A DNA stretch of 64,000 nucleotides from Flavobacteriales bacterium (GTDB lineage: Bacteria; Bacteroidota; Bacteroidia; Flavobacteriales_D; Crocinitomicaceae), in contig CANMHB010000003.1 in assembly GCA_947497485.1 (NCBI GenBank), positions 1 to 64,000 of the forward strand, in the 5' to 3' direction. Position numbers and translations under genes: made by a program. The notes beneath the pieces were generated by a model that saw only the letters and a program-made list of their open reading frames with translations, ran no database searches and had not been told where the DNA came from. Below, piece after piece: positions 43,777-53,978 of this stretch. Position 1 is the stretch's first letter. Every line of letters starts with the position of its first letter.

Positions 43777-45195
43777 ATGGAAAATGCAGGAGAAAAGATA
43801 AATGAAATCAAGGATCTCATAATTAATAATTTGGGTTTTATTCCTACTGATGACCAACAATTAGCTATTGATTTATTTTGTAAGTTTCTCTTTTCAGAAG
43901 GTAAATTAGAATTGTTCATTCTTTCGGGGTATGCTGGTACGGGTAAATCGTCCCTTGTTGCAGCAATTGTAAAATCTTTAAAGCATCTTCGAAAAAAAGC
44001 AAGGCTCTTAGCTCCAACTGGTCGCGCAGCTAAGGTACTTTCCAATTTTGCAAAAGAACCTGCGTATACAATTCATAAACAAATCTATTTTTCGGGAAAT
44101 GAAGTAGTAGGACAGAAAGTTACACTGGCCAAGAATTTATATAAAAACACCCTCTTTTTTGTGGATGAGGCATCTATGATCGGAGGTGCAGATTTGTATG
44201 AAGGTGGAAATCTATTGGAAGATTTATTGAATTATGTTTATCAAGGTGAGAATTGTAAATTGGTTGTAATGGGAGATCAGGGGCAGTTGCCACCCGTTGG
44301 TCAGGAAGATTCTCCCGCATTGTCAATTGACTATTTGAAGCAGAACTATCCAAAGGTCACAATTTTTCAGAGTTCCCTTTCGGAAGTAGTAAGAATTAAT
44401 AATGAATCCTCCGTTTTAGAAAATGCCACATTTGTTCGTTCTATTATTGATTATCAAACGCCATTAATTGCTCGAACTGATCTGAAGGAAACAATTCGGA
44501 TAAATGGATTGGAATTAAAAGAACACCTAGAAACATCCTACGAGCAAGTTGGATTAGAGGAGACAATATTGTTGACACTTTCAAATAAACGGGCAAATAG
44601 TTGGAATAATGAAATCAGGAATCGGATTCTTTATCGCGAGGAATTACTCGAAAGAGGTGATGTTCTAATGGTTGTCAAAAATAATTATCATTGGTTGGAT
44701 CCAAAATCAAACATTGGTTTTATAGCAAATGGAGAACTAGTTAAGATTACACGATTTATAAAATCCGAGAAACTCTATGGTTTTAATTTTGCACATTTGG
44801 AAATATCATTTCTCGATTATCCTGATGAATCTGACTTAAAGCTTATTGCGCTTACGGACTCTATAAGTGCAGAATCACCCAATTTGTCTCGCGATAAGAT
44901 AAAAGAGCTATTCTTCGCTATCGAAAAAGACTATGCATATGAACGCAATAAACAAAAGCGTTATCAGCTAATACTTAAAAATCCCTATTTCAATGCCATT
45001 CAGATAAAACATGCCTATGCTGTTACCGTGCATAAAGCTCAGGGGGGGCAATGGGAACACGTTTACCTTGATTACGGATATGTTCCAGATGAAATGAAAA
45101 ACCGAAATTATCTTAAGTGGCTTTATACTTCAATTACTAGAACAACTAATAAGCTGTATCTATTGAATTTTCCAGATGAATTGTTTAAAGCTTGA
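43777..45195 (+). CDS. RecD-like superfamily 1 DNA helicase
   Basis: 472 residues from ATG 43777 (an in-frame GTG is 3 nt earlier). Walker A is SGYAGTGKSSLVAAI near residue 50, motif Ia is LLAPTGRAAKVL, motif II is FVDEASMIGG, and the UvrD-like C-terminal motif is YAVTVHKAQGGQWEHVYLD. This is a RecD2/ExoV-alpha-like ATPase common in Bacteroidota as a stand-alone helicase. The RecBC partners are not seen. The convergent gene overlaps it by 11 nt. Confidence 0.92.
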   Translation: MENAGEKINEIKDLIINNLGFIPTDDQQLAIDLFCKFLFSEGKLELFILSGYAGTGKSSLVAAIVKSLKHLRKKARLLAPTGRAAKVLSNFAKEPAYTIHKQIYFSGNEVVGQKVTLAKNLYKNTLFFVDEASMIGGADLYEGGNLLEDLLNYVYQGENCKLVVMGDQGQLPPVGQEDSPALSIDYLKQNYPKVTIFQSSLSEVVRINNESSVLENATFVRSIIDYQTPLIARTDLKETIRINGLELKEHLETSYEQVGLEETILLTLSNKRANSWNNEIRNRILYREELLERGDVLMVVKNNYHWLDPKSNIGFIANGELVKITRFIKSEKLYGFNFAHLEISFLDYPDESDLKLIALTDSISAESPNLSRDKIKELFFAIEKDYAYERNKQKRYQLILKNPYFNAIQIKHAYAVTVHKAQGGQWEHVYLDYGYVPDEMKNRNYLKWLYTSITRTTNKLYLLNFPDELFKA

Positions 45196-47461
45196 AATCC
45201 TTAAATTTCAAAACTTCGTTTCCAACATAAACCAAGGATTTCTCCAAAGAATTATTAAAAGCATCTATGACTGATTTCGCTCTGTCTTGCGGTAAATATT
45301 GACTACAAAGGACATTGAATTCTAGTTTTAATTGAAGTAAAACAGAAACGCTTCGATAGGCGCTTAGTAGATCGTTTTTTGATAATTTTTTATTGTTGAC
45401 GAGTGCTTCAAACTTCGAACTCTTAATGACCAAATTAGAAACTACAGGATCTGTAAACGATTCGATTCTAATAGCAAGATTCCGATCGGCTTTCAATAAA
45501 AGTTCCGTATTTCGAAGTAGTTTAAACTCATTCGAAGATCTAGAAATTATTCGTTCCTCAGGAGAATTACCGGGGTAAGCATTTAGTTCTTCTGAGTCAA
45601 AATCTTTGATAATTTTTTTATTTTGTTGCTTTCCAATACCACTTCCTCTGATTTCGAAAGTTATTTGAGGATTAACTTTTTCAAATTGTTTAAAAAATCG
45701 TTTCAATTTAGTAGAATCACCTTTTTCGAAAATTTTACTCGTAAATGCAAAGTCATCTGGAGCAAACACATCATTTAATGTTACCTGAAAATCTGCATCG
45801 TAGAAAGGTTCAACATCAATTTTGCTAACATGAAGCATTACTTCATCAGAGGTTTCGCCAATTAAATCATCTGGGATTGAAATCAAACGAACTTCGAAAC
45901 TGCTTGTGTCATATGAAGCAGGAAACAAAAATTCTTGCGTGCGAATGTCAAAAGTACTAGAGTCTTCAAAAATATATAAGCCATCAATTTCTTTGAATTT
46001 CATCCATTTCAAGCCCATTTGTCTTTTATAATTATCAAGAACATTCTTTTTTAATTCATATTCCTCATAGTATGGTTTACGTTCTTCTATCAAATTTGCT
46101 TTTTCCACTTCCAAAGATTCATAAATTTGATAAAGTTCAATCAAGTCAGACTGCTTTTTAACACGTGCTTTGCGCTTCGATTTTGTCGTAGGTGTTATAT
46201 TTGTTGGTCCAATATCCTCATTTTCCTTTTTTAGTTTTCGGGCTTTTCGAGAAGGATTTTTTTTCGTTTTGAAATTCGATTTTGTTAATTCACTGTATGA
46301 GGCTTCTTTTTCATTTATGAGATTTAGTGTTTCGGTAATTTGCAGATCTACGATTTTGATTTGTTCATCGAATCCATTTTTTCCTTTTATCATTTTTTCG
46401 AGTTCATTAAACGTATTTCCGCTTAAGTCATTTATGATTTTTTGAAAGGTAATTCCTTTGGAAAAACTCGAATCAGGAGTAAGAAATCGTGTTTTTTCCG
46501 ATCCGAATAGGTGGTAACTATAACCGTTTTTTTCTATTACGACAGTCGTTTGACGATTGGAATTGTATCCCCAAACATCAAAATGTAAATTCGTTTGTTT
46601 TCCATTACCAACTAATTTCATGACACGATTACAAATTCGTTCAGGCACTATATCTCCATCTTTTATTTTTAAGTCATAAGGAAACAATCCAACTGCTTTA
46701 GGCATACCTTTATTCCATTTACCGTCTTCGTCCCGCTCTTTTTCTTGAAGTAAACCTGAAGTATAACTTCCATCACCAGCTGCAATGAGAAAATTCTCAA
46801 ATTCTGTGGCTACTCCACCAAGGTATTTGAAAATTTCTAAAGCTTTTTTTTCAATGGTTTTGTTGATTGCAAAATGTTGAGACTCAAAAATTGCCTTTCG
46901 CTCTTCAATTGAATTCACACCTATAAGTATGAGTTTCATGTTTCGATCATACATGGATAAATCGCTATTAAATATCGGACTAATTGCTGGATTGAACAGA
47001 TTAGTGTAATATTTCGATCTGATTATTGATTTTGGCAAAGTACCATTGAAAAAATCAATATAATCTTTGAAAACGTCATTATCTTTTTCGTTGATTTTTA
47101 ATTGAATGCTTTGAAGCGTTTTATTTAAAATCCAAATAGCTGTTTTATTTGCAGCTTCAGCAATCAAACCTTTGGGCGCTTTAGCAATTTCTTCCCTCCT
47201 TATAACCAATAATTCCGGTGAATTAATAAGAATCGTTTCTGTTGAATCGTAGTTTATGGTATTATCATCTAAAAGAATTTTTGGTCCCATAAATTCAAAA
47301 GCATAACCAATATTATTTTCAAGAATTGGACTTTTTCGAACGATGTGAAATAAATAAGCCCTCAATTCAGGGGAAAGTCGATCTCCTGCCTGTGAAAAAG
47401 CGTAATTAATTATAAAAAATGAAATCAAATAAAATAGACTTACTTTCATTTTTTCATTCAT
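45185..47461 (-). CDS. Large secreted orphan protein with coiled coil
   Basis: 758 residues from ATG 47461. The signal peptide ends YAFSQ. I recognise no domain. Visible parts are an N-terminal mixed region, a coiled coil in the centre (residues about 365-500, rich in Glu/Lys), and within it a basic patch SRKARKLKKE...KSKRKARVKKQ. The C-terminal half is beta-like (SFEVRLISIPDDL, QVTLNDVFAPDD). It is probably periplasmic or surface-exposed. Convergent overlap with the helicase is 11 nt. No neighbour explains it. Confidence 0.75.
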   Translation of the reverse strand: MNEKMKVSLFYLISFFIINYAFSQAGDRLSPELRAYLFHIVRKSPILENNIGYAFEFMGPKILLDDNTINYDSTETILINSPELLVIRREEIAKAPKGLIAEAANKTAIWILNKTLQSIQLKINEKDNDVFKDYIDFFNGTLPKSIIRSKYYTNLFNPAISPIFNSDLSMYDRNMKLILIGVNSIEERKAIFESQHFAINKTIEKKALEIFKYLGGVATEFENFLIAAGDGSYTSGLLQEKERDEDGKWNKGMPKAVGLFPYDLKIKDGDIVPERICNRVMKLVGNGKQTNLHFDVWGYNSNRQTTVVIEKNGYSYHLFGSEKTRFLTPDSSFSKGITFQKIINDLSGNTFNELEKMIKGKNGFDEQIKIVDLQITETLNLINEKEASYSELTKSNFKTKKNPSRKARKLKKENEDIGPTNITPTTKSKRKARVKKQSDLIELYQIYESLEVEKANLIEERKPYYEEYELKKNVLDNYKRQMGLKWMKFKEIDGLYIFEDSSTFDIRTQEFLFPASYDTSSFEVRLISIPDDLIGETSDEVMLHVSKIDVEPFYDADFQVTLNDVFAPDDFAFTSKIFEKGDSTKLKRFFKQFEKVNPQITFEIRGSGIGKQQNKKIIKDFDSEELNAYPGNSPEERIISRSSNEFKLLRNTELLLKADRNLAIRIESFTDPVVSNLVIKSSKFEALVNNKKLSKNDLLSAYRSVSVLLQLKLEFNVLCSQYLPQDRAKSVIDAFNNSLEKSLVYVGNEVLKFKDFKL

Positions 47462-47493
47462 GTTTAAAAGACCCAATAATCTAAATCTATAAT

Positions 47494-47519
47494 AAAAAAC
47501 CGCTCTTTAGGGAGCGGTT
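47494..47519 (-). terminator. clpC terminator
   Basis: On the minus strand AACCGCTC, loop CCTAAA, GAGCGGTT then a T-rich tract. It lies about 20 nt after the clpC stop and before the next minus-strand gene. Confidence 0.85.
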
Positions 47520-47539
47520 ACATTTTAATTAGAATCAAT

Positions 47540-50059
47540 TTATTCTGTGGAGTTAGATTTTTTGGATCCTTTCGCTTTTTTAATTTGAACTAACAACTCT
47601 TCTTTACCATCTTCGTAATCTAATTGAATTGTATCGCTTTCAACTAAATTTGCTTTTATGATTTCCTCGGCAAGTGGATCCTCAATGTATTTTTGAATTG
47701 CTCTTTTCAGTGGTCTTGCACCAAACTTTTCATCGTGACCTTTTTCAACAATGAAATCTTTCGCTTTTTCGGTTAATTCGACATTGTAACCAAGACTATT
47801 GATTCTTGAGTATAATTTAGATAGCTCAATATCAATAATTTGAAGTATTTCATTTTTACCCAATGATTTGAACATAATCATGTCGTCTACACGATTCAAA
47901 AATTCAGGAGAGAATGCTTTGCGAAGAGCATTTTGAATTACGGATTTGGCATTTTCATCCCTTGAATCGGATTGAGCTTTTGTTCCAAAACCAACTCCTG
48001 TTCCAAAATCTGCAAGTTGACGAGCTCCGATATTGGATGTCATTATAAGGATTGTGTTTTTGAAATCAATTTTTCGACCAAGTCCATCAGTCATATGACC
48101 ATCATCCAAAACTTGCAATAATAAGTTAAATACGTCAGGATGTGCTTTTTCAATCTCATCTAGCAATATAATTGAATAAGGTTTTCTTCGAACTTTTTCG
48201 GTAAGTTGACCACCTTCTTCATAACCAACATATCCTGGAGGCGCTCCAACCAATCTTGAAATAGAGAATTTTTCCATGTATTCAGACATGTCGATTCTCA
48301 CCAAAGCATCTTCCGAATCAAAAAGGAATTTCGCCAAAACTTTAGCAAGTTGCGTTTTCCCAACCCCAGTTGGACCAAGGAAAAAGAATGAACCGATTGG
48401 TTTATTTGGATCTTTCAACCCAGCTCGATTTCGTTGAATGGCTTTAACGACTTTCTCAACTGCTTCATCTTGACCAATTACTTTACCTCGAATGGATTCG
48501 GCCATTTTAACCAACTTTCCTGTCTCGGATTCAGAAACTTTTGTAACTGGAATTCCGCACATCATCGAAACAACTTCAGCAACGTGTTCCTCGGTTACAA
48601 TCACTTTGTTGTTTTTAGAGTCTTCCTCCCAACGTTTTTTGGCGTCCTCTAATTGTTCTTGCAATTTTCGTTCGGTATCTCTTAATTCTGCAGCCTTTTC
48701 ATATTGTTGTGAACGGATGACTTCTGCTTTCTGCTCTTTTAAAGCTTCAACTTGTGCTTCTATATCAACGATTTCTTTCGGAACATTGATATTCGTAATG
48801 TGAACACGAGAACCGACTTCATCTAAAGCATCAATAGCCTTATCTGGCAGATGTCGATCAGTTATGTAACGCTCGGTTAGCTTAACACACGCAGCAACTG
48901 CCTCCGGAGTATATTCAACAGAATGATGATCTTCATATCGCTCTTTGATGTTATTCAAAATTTGAATCGTTTCATCAATTGTTGTGGGTTCTATGATAAC
49001 CTTTTGAAAGCGTCGCTCAAGCGCACCATCTTTTTCGATATACTGTCGGTATTCATCGAGTGTGGTAGCTCCGATTGCTTGAAGTTCTCCTCTTGCCAAT
49101 GCTGGTTTAAACATGTTTGATGCATCAAGTGATCCGCTAGCGCCTCCAGCTCCAATTATGGTATGTATCTCATCGATAAATAAAATAATATCTGGGTTTT
49201 TCTCGATTTCCTGCATTACTGCTTTCATTCGTTCTTCAAACTGACCTCGGTATTTTGTTCCTGCAACAAGAGATGCCAAATCCAAAGAAATTATTCTCTT
49301 ATTAAAAAGGACTCTCGATACTTTTCTTTGCACTATACGAAGTGCTAATCCTTCTGCAATAGCACTTTTTCCAACACCCGGCTCACCGATTAGAATTGGA
49401 TTATTTTTCTTTCTACGTGAAAGTATTTGACTAACGCGTTCAATTTCTTTTTCTCGTCCAACAATAGGATCAAGCCTTCCAACCTCGGCCATTTTTGTTA
49501 AATCTCGACCAAAGTTGTCCAAAACTGGTGTTTTCGACTTTGGATCTGCTGGTCTTTTTTGAGGAGCAAATGATTCCTCATCATCACCATTACCTGGAAA
49601 TTCAGATCGCGGTAATTGACGTTCTTCTATAATTGCTTCGTATTCGTCTTTTGCATTTTCGTACATAATTCCATATTTGTTTAATACTTGACAAGCAGGA
49701 GCATTTTCATGTTTCAAAATAGTAAGTAACATATGTTCCGTTCCTATAATTGAGGATTTGAATTGCTTAGCTTCCAAATATGATTGTTTAATAATGTTTT
49801 CAGTTTGTTTTAGCAGAGGTAGGTTTGTATTAATTAGATTATTCACGGATGACTTTAATAAAACTTTTTCTAAATCACTTTTGATTTGATTTAAATCTAT
49901 TTGAAATTCATTCAAAATAGAAATTGCTGTACCCTCGTTTAGTCTTATTAATCCAAGAAGAAGATGTTCGGGTGTTACGAACTCATTGAGCAACCTTACG
50001 GCCTCATCACGACTGTAACTAATCATATCTTTAACCCTTGGTGAAAATTTCGCTTCCAT
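47540..50059 (-). CDS. clpC: ATP-dependent Clp protease ATP-binding subunit ClpC
   Basis: 839 residues. Two Clp_N repeats fill residues 1-145 (TPEHLLLGLIRLNEGTA, GTEHMLLTILKHENAP). The D1 AAA module has Walker A GEPGVGKSA near 225 and Walker B LFIDEIHTIIGAGG. A UVR/M-domain coiled coil follows (YEKAAELRDTERKLQEQL), then the D2 module with GPTGVGKTQLAKV. ClpC unfolds substrates for ClpP. Its 19-nt-upstream box is TATATTTG. It is monocistronic, with its own terminator. Confidence 0.97.
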   Translation of the reverse strand: MEAKFSPRVKDMISYSRDEAVRLLNEFVTPEHLLLGLIRLNEGTAISILNEFQIDLNQIKSDLEKVLLKSSVNNLINTNLPLLKQTENIIKQSYLEAKQFKSSIIGTEHMLLTILKHENAPACQVLNKYGIMYENAKDEYEAIIEERQLPRSEFPGNGDDEESFAPQKRPADPKSKTPVLDNFGRDLTKMAEVGRLDPIVGREKEIERVSQILSRRKKNNPILIGEPGVGKSAIAEGLALRIVQRKVSRVLFNKRIISLDLASLVAGTKYRGQFEERMKAVMQEIEKNPDIILFIDEIHTIIGAGGASGSLDASNMFKPALARGELQAIGATTLDEYRQYIEKDGALERRFQKVIIEPTTIDETIQILNNIKERYEDHHSVEYTPEAVAACVKLTERYITDRHLPDKAIDALDEVGSRVHITNINVPKEIVDIEAQVEALKEQKAEVIRSQQYEKAAELRDTERKLQEQLEDAKKRWEEDSKNNKVIVTEEHVAEVVSMMCGIPVTKVSESETGKLVKMAESIRGKVIGQDEAVEKVVKAIQRNRAGLKDPNKPIGSFFFLGPTGVGKTQLAKVLAKFLFDSEDALVRIDMSEYMEKFSISRLVGAPPGYVGYEEGGQLTEKVRRKPYSIILLDEIEKAHPDVFNLLLQVLDDGHMTDGLGRKIDFKNTILIMTSNIGARQLADFGTGVGFGTKAQSDSRDENAKSVIQNALRKAFSPEFLNRVDDMIMFKSLGKNEILQIIDIELSKLYSRINSLGYNVELTEKAKDFIVEKGHDEKFGARPLKRAIQKYIEDPLAEEIIKANLVESDTIQLDYEDGKEELLVQIKKAKGSKKSNSTE

Positions 50060-50078
50060 GAAGAATTTTTAATATTTA

Positions 50079-50086
50079 CAAATATA
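50079..50086 (-). promoter_or_regulatory. -7 box TATATTTG of clpC
   Basis: The minus strand reads TATATTTG, 19 nt before ATG 50059. Confidence 0.45.
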
Positions 50087-50186
50087 ACGTTTAATAATTC
50101 GATCCGATGCGTAATTATTCACAATTTATTATATGATTTTGTTAGTAAAAAGGATTTCAAGAATGCTGTTTGCCTTGATAATTCTT

Positions 50187-50194
50187 TAACTTTG
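50187..50194 (+). promoter_or_regulatory. -7 box TAACTTTG of gyrA
   Basis: TAACTTTG lies 40 nt before the gyrA ATG (50235). The spacing to TTTG at 50169 is 14 nt, shorter than usual. Confidence 0.4.
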
Positions 50195-50234
50195 AAAGCT
50201 TTTTAAACAAACAAAATTTAATTATTAGAAAATT

Positions 50235-52805
50235 ATGGCTGACGGCGAAAAAATCATTCAGATTAACATAGAGGATGAAATGAAATCTGCTTACATCGAT
50301 TATTCGATGTCGGTAATTGTTTCAAGAGCTCTGCCTGATGTGCGCGATGGATTTAAACCTGTTCACAGACGTGTTCTTTATGGTATGCAGGACTTAGGGG
50401 TATACTCGAATCGTCCTTACAAGAAATCTGCAAGAATCGTTGGTGAAGTTTTAGGTAAATATCACCCGCACGGAGATAGTTCTGTTTACGATACAATGGT
50501 GCGTATGGCTCAACCATGGTCTCTACGATATCCATTAGTAGATGGTCAGGGTAACTTTGGTTCTGTTGATGGTGATAGCCCAGCTGCTATGCGATACACA
50601 GAGGCTCGTCTGAGAAAGATTGCCGAAGAAATGTTGGATGATTTAGAAAAGGAAACGGTAGATTTTACACCTAACTTTGATGATAGTTTAACAGAACCAA
50701 GTGTTCTTCCAACGAAAATACCAAACTTATTGGTTAATGGAGCCGCAGGTATCGCTGTAGGTATGGCAACCAATATGGCTCCACATAATTTGAGTGAGGT
50801 TATTGATGGAATTGTTGCTTATGTTGACAATCGCGAGATTGAATCAGAGGAATTATTGAAATATGTGAAAGCTCCCGACTTTCCAACAGGAGGAATCATT
50901 TATGGTTATGAGGGAGTGCGTGATGCATTTTTGACAGGTAGGGGTAGGATTGTAATTCGTGGTAAGGCTGAAATTGAAGAGCATCAGGGAAGAGAACAGA
51001 TCATTGTGACAGAAATTCCTTATCAGGTCAACAAGGCTGAGATGATTAAGAAAATCGCTGAGCTTGTTAATGATAAAAAGATTGAAGGAATTTCAGATTT
51101 ACGTGATGAATCAGATCGTAACGGAATGCGTGTTGTGTTTGAAATTAAACGCGATGCAATTGCCAATGTTGTATTGAATAAATTATATAAGTATACTGCG
51201 TTACAAACTTCATTTTCAGTTAATAATATCTGTCTAGTTGATGGTCGACCAAGGTTGTTGAATCTGAAGGATATGATTCATGAATTCGTTGAATTCAGAC
51301 ATGAAGTTGTAATTCGAAGAACAAAATTCGATCTTCGAAAAGCAGAGGAACGTGCACACATTTTAGAAGGTTTAATTATCGCTTCTGACAATATTGATGA
51401 AGTTATTGAAATTATTAAAGCTTCAGCAAGTCCGGATGATGCAAGAGAGAAATTATCGACACGATTTGGATTAACTGAAATTCAAACAAGAGCCATAGTT
51501 GATATGCGTCTACGACAATTAACGGGTCTTGAGCAAGATAAGTTACGTGCTGAATTTGATGATTTAATGAAGTTAATTGCTGATTTAAAGGATATTCTTG
51601 AAAATGAGGCGAGAAGAATGCAAATCATCAAAGACGAATTGTTGGATGTTAAAGAAAAGTATGGAGATGCACGCCGATCTTCTATTGAATACTCCGCGAG
51701 CGAAATGCGTATGGAGGATTTAATTGCAGATGAAGAGGTTGTGGTAACCATTTCACACGCAGGATACATCAAGCGTACAAACCTAGCTGAATACAAGGTT
51801 CAAAATAGGGGAGGAATGGGATCAAAAGGCTCAGCCACAAGAGATAAGGATTTCTTGGAGCATCTATTCGTTGCTACAAATCACAACTATTTATTGATTT
51901 TTACTGAAAAAGGTCGTTGTTTCTGGATGCGTGTTTATGAAATCCCAGAAGGAAATAAATTAGCGAAAGGACGAGCAATTCAAAACCTAATAAATATTCC
52001 GCAAGACGATAAAGTGAAAGCGTATGTAAAAGTTCAAGATCTTACAGATCAAGAATACATTAACAACAACTTTATCATCATGTGTTCGAAACATGGTGTG
52101 ATTAAGAAAACATCGTTGGAGGCTTATTCTCGTCCAAGATCGAATGGAATCAATGCCATTACGATTCGTGAAAATGATGAACTACTTGAAGCAAAATTAA
52201 CGAACGGGACAAATGAAATCGTACTTGCGACTAGCTCAGGAAGAGCGATTCGTTTCAATGAAGCTACTGTTCGTCCGATGGGAAGAAATGCATCTGGAGT
52301 TCGTGGTGTAACATTGAATGAAAATAGTGATGAAGTTATCGGAATGATTTGTGTTGAGGATGTTTATTCAACTATTCTTGTTGTTTCTGAAAAAGGTTAT
52401 GGTAAACGAACTTATCTAAATGATCCTGAGGACAAAGAGCCTGTTTATCGAATTACAAATCGCGGGGGTAAAGGAGTAAAAACACTTAATATTACCGAAA
52501 AGACTGGTAAACTTCTTTCCATTCAGAATGTTTTCGATGAGGATGATTTGATGATTATCACGAAGGCGGGTGTTACCATCCGAATGCACGTTGATACGAT
52601 TCGTACCATGGGCCGAGCAGCACAAGGTGTTCGTTTGATTAATCTTAAAGGGAATGCTGAAATAGCAGCGATTGCTCGTGTTCCAAGAACAGAAGATGAG
52701 GACGAAGACATCGAAGTGGTTGAAGGATTGAATGAAGAAGCTGAAGGACTTTCACCAGACGACAATGAAATTGGCACGGATGTTGAAAGTAATGACGAAG
52801 ATTAA
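50235..52805 (+). CDS. gyrA: DNA gyrase subunit A
   Basis: 856 residues. The catalytic Tyr is in [10 protein letters not shown] near residue 122. The quinolone-resistance region reads [17 protein letters not shown], with Ser and Asp at the two classical positions, so no target mutation is seen. The C-terminal blades include [12 protein letters not shown], a divergent GyrA box. The last 40 residues are strongly acidic. It cuts and religates DNA to introduce negative supercoils with GyrB (not in the window). The TPR gene follows after 23 nt. Confidence 0.96.
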   Translation: MADGEKIIQINIEDEMKSAYIDYSMSVIVSRALPDVRDGFKPVHRRVLYGMQDLGVYSNRPYKKSARIVGEVLGKYHPHGDSSVYDTMVRMAQPWSLRYPLVDGQGNFGSVDGDSPAAMRYTEARLRKIAEEMLDDLEKETVDFTPNFDDSLTEPSVLPTKIPNLLVNGAAGIAVGMATNMAPHNLSEVIDGIVAYVDNREIESEELLKYVKAPDFPTGGIIYGYEGVRDAFLTGRGRIVIRGKAEIEEHQGREQIIVTEIPYQVNKAEMIKKIAELVNDKKIEGISDLRDESDRNGMRVVFEIKRDAIANVVLNKLYKYTALQTSFSVNNICLVDGRPRLLNLKDMIHEFVEFRHEVVIRRTKFDLRKAEERAHILEGLIIASDNIDEVIEIIKASASPDDAREKLSTRFGLTEIQTRAIVDMRLRQLTGLEQDKLRAEFDDLMKLIADLKDILENEARRMQIIKDELLDVKEKYGDARRSSIEYSASEMRMEDLIADEEVVVTISHAGYIKRTNLAEYKVQNRGGMGSKGSATRDKDFLEHLFVATNHNYLLIFTEKGRCFWMRVYEIPEGNKLAKGRAIQNLINIPQDDKVKAYVKVQDLTDQEYINNNFIIMCSKHGVIKKTSLEAYSRPRSNGINAITIRENDELLEAKLTNGTNEIVLATSSGRAIRFNEATVRPMGRNASGVRGVTLNENSDEVIGMICVEDVYSTILVVSEKGYGKRTYLNDPEDKEPVYRITNRGGKGVKTLNITEKTGKLLSIQNVFDEDDLMIITKAGVTIRMHVDTIRTMGRAAQGVRLINLKGNAEIAAIARVPRTEDEDEDIEVVEGLNEEAEGLSPDDNEIGTDVESNDED

Positions 52806-52828
52806 TAACTTTGTTTAAAATTTAAATC

Positions 52829-53944
52829 ATGAAAAAATTAGTTTGGACTTTTTCTTTTGGACTATTAGTAGCTTTTCCTTCTATTTCTCAGAAGAAAAAT
52901 GTAACGGATGCAGCAATGCTAATGAATAAATATAACCCCATGATGGGATCAGAGCCGGCAAAGAAAACTGTAAATGAAGCAAAAGGTTTTATTGATTTGG
53001 CTGCTGTAAATCCAGAAACTGCAGAAGATATGAAAATGCATCTTTACAGAGGAATGGTTTATTTTGCTTTGATTGAAGTTTCGACAATGGATGCTATGTC
53101 TGGAAAGACAATCGACACTGCTTTAATGAGGACATATTCCGAAATTTCAAAAGAAAGTTTCAAAAAAGTGATGTCTGATCCTAAAAAGTCAAGAACGAGA
53201 GATGCTCAAGATTTTATAAATCAACGTGCTGATATGTATTTCAATATGGGTGCCGAATCTTTTAATGCGCATAATTTTGAACAAGCCACTCAATTATTTT
53301 TGGGTGCTTATACAGTAAAGCAATTTCTAGGAGAAGAATTTACTGATGCATATAAATATACCACAACTTGTTTAAAATATGCCTCAGACTCTTTAATTGA
53401 AAGAAAGGAATTTAAAAAAGCGAACGAATTGGCAGATGCGGTATTATCTGAAATGCCAAATAATACAGAAGTTTTAATAGTCATTTCAGAAATTAACTTA
53501 TTTAAAGGTGATTTTGTTGCTGCCGAAAAATTTATTAATAGAGCTCTTGCATTGGATCCAAATAATAAGAATTTGCATTATGCTTTGGGTTCAGCTTACA
53601 TTGATTTAAAACAAAATGAGAAAGCTGAAGAAGCTTTAAGAAAGGCACTTGATATAGATCCAAACTATTCTGATGCACAATATCAGTTGGGAGCTCATTT
53701 GGTTAATTGGGGTGGAGCTCTTCAGACCGAGGCTGGTCAGTTAGATCTTAAAGATCCAAGATTTAAAGAAATGGATAAAAAAGCTAAGGATATTTTATTA
53801 AGAGGTGCAGTTCTTTTGGAAAAATACATTGAAACTAGTCCAAATGAATATATTGTATTAAAGAATTTAGAAGAGATCTATAGACGTTTAGATGATTCTG
53901 AAAAAGCAATGAGTTACAAAAAGCGAGCAGAAGCAATCAAATAA
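52829..53944 (+). CDS. Secreted tetratricopeptide repeat protein
   Basis: 371 residues. The signal peptide ends PSISQ. TPR units lie between about residues 140 and 365 (ADMYFNMGAESFNAHNFEQA, AEKFINRALALDPNNKNLHY, KAEEALRKALDIDPNYSDAQ). It probably scaffolds a periplasmic or outer-membrane complex. It follows gyrA by 23 nt in the same direction, a common Bacteroidota pairing, and is closed by a strong terminator. Confidence 0.88.
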   Translation: MKKLVWTFSFGLLVAFPSISQKKNVTDAAMLMNKYNPMMGSEPAKKTVNEAKGFIDLAAVNPETAEDMKMHLYRGMVYFALIEVSTMDAMSGKTIDTALMRTYSEISKESFKKVMSDPKKSRTRDAQDFINQRADMYFNMGAESFNAHNFEQATQLFLGAYTVKQFLGEEFTDAYKYTTTCLKYASDSLIERKEFKKANELADAVLSEMPNNTEVLIVISEINLFKGDFVAAEKFINRALALDPNNKNLHYALGSAYIDLKQNEKAEEALRKALDIDPNYSDAQYQLGAHLVNWGGALQTEAGQLDLKDPRFKEMDKKAKDILLRGAVLLEKYIETSPNEYIVLKNLEEIYRRLDDSEKAMSYKKRAEAIK

Positions 53945-53950
53945 TTTTTT

Positions 53951-53975
53951 ACTGCCGGTTAATCGGCAGTTTTTG
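53951..53975 (+). terminator. Terminator between TPR gene and flavoprotein
   Basis: ACTGCCG and CGGCAGT form a perfect 7-bp stem around GTTAAT, followed by five T residues. The T-run ends 3 nt before the next ATG at 53979. Confidence 0.88.
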
Positions 53976-53978
53976 TTT

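Noticed and set aside
50353-52777. Minus-strand frames within gyrA
   Set aside because: Antisense shadows of a fully conserved gyrA.
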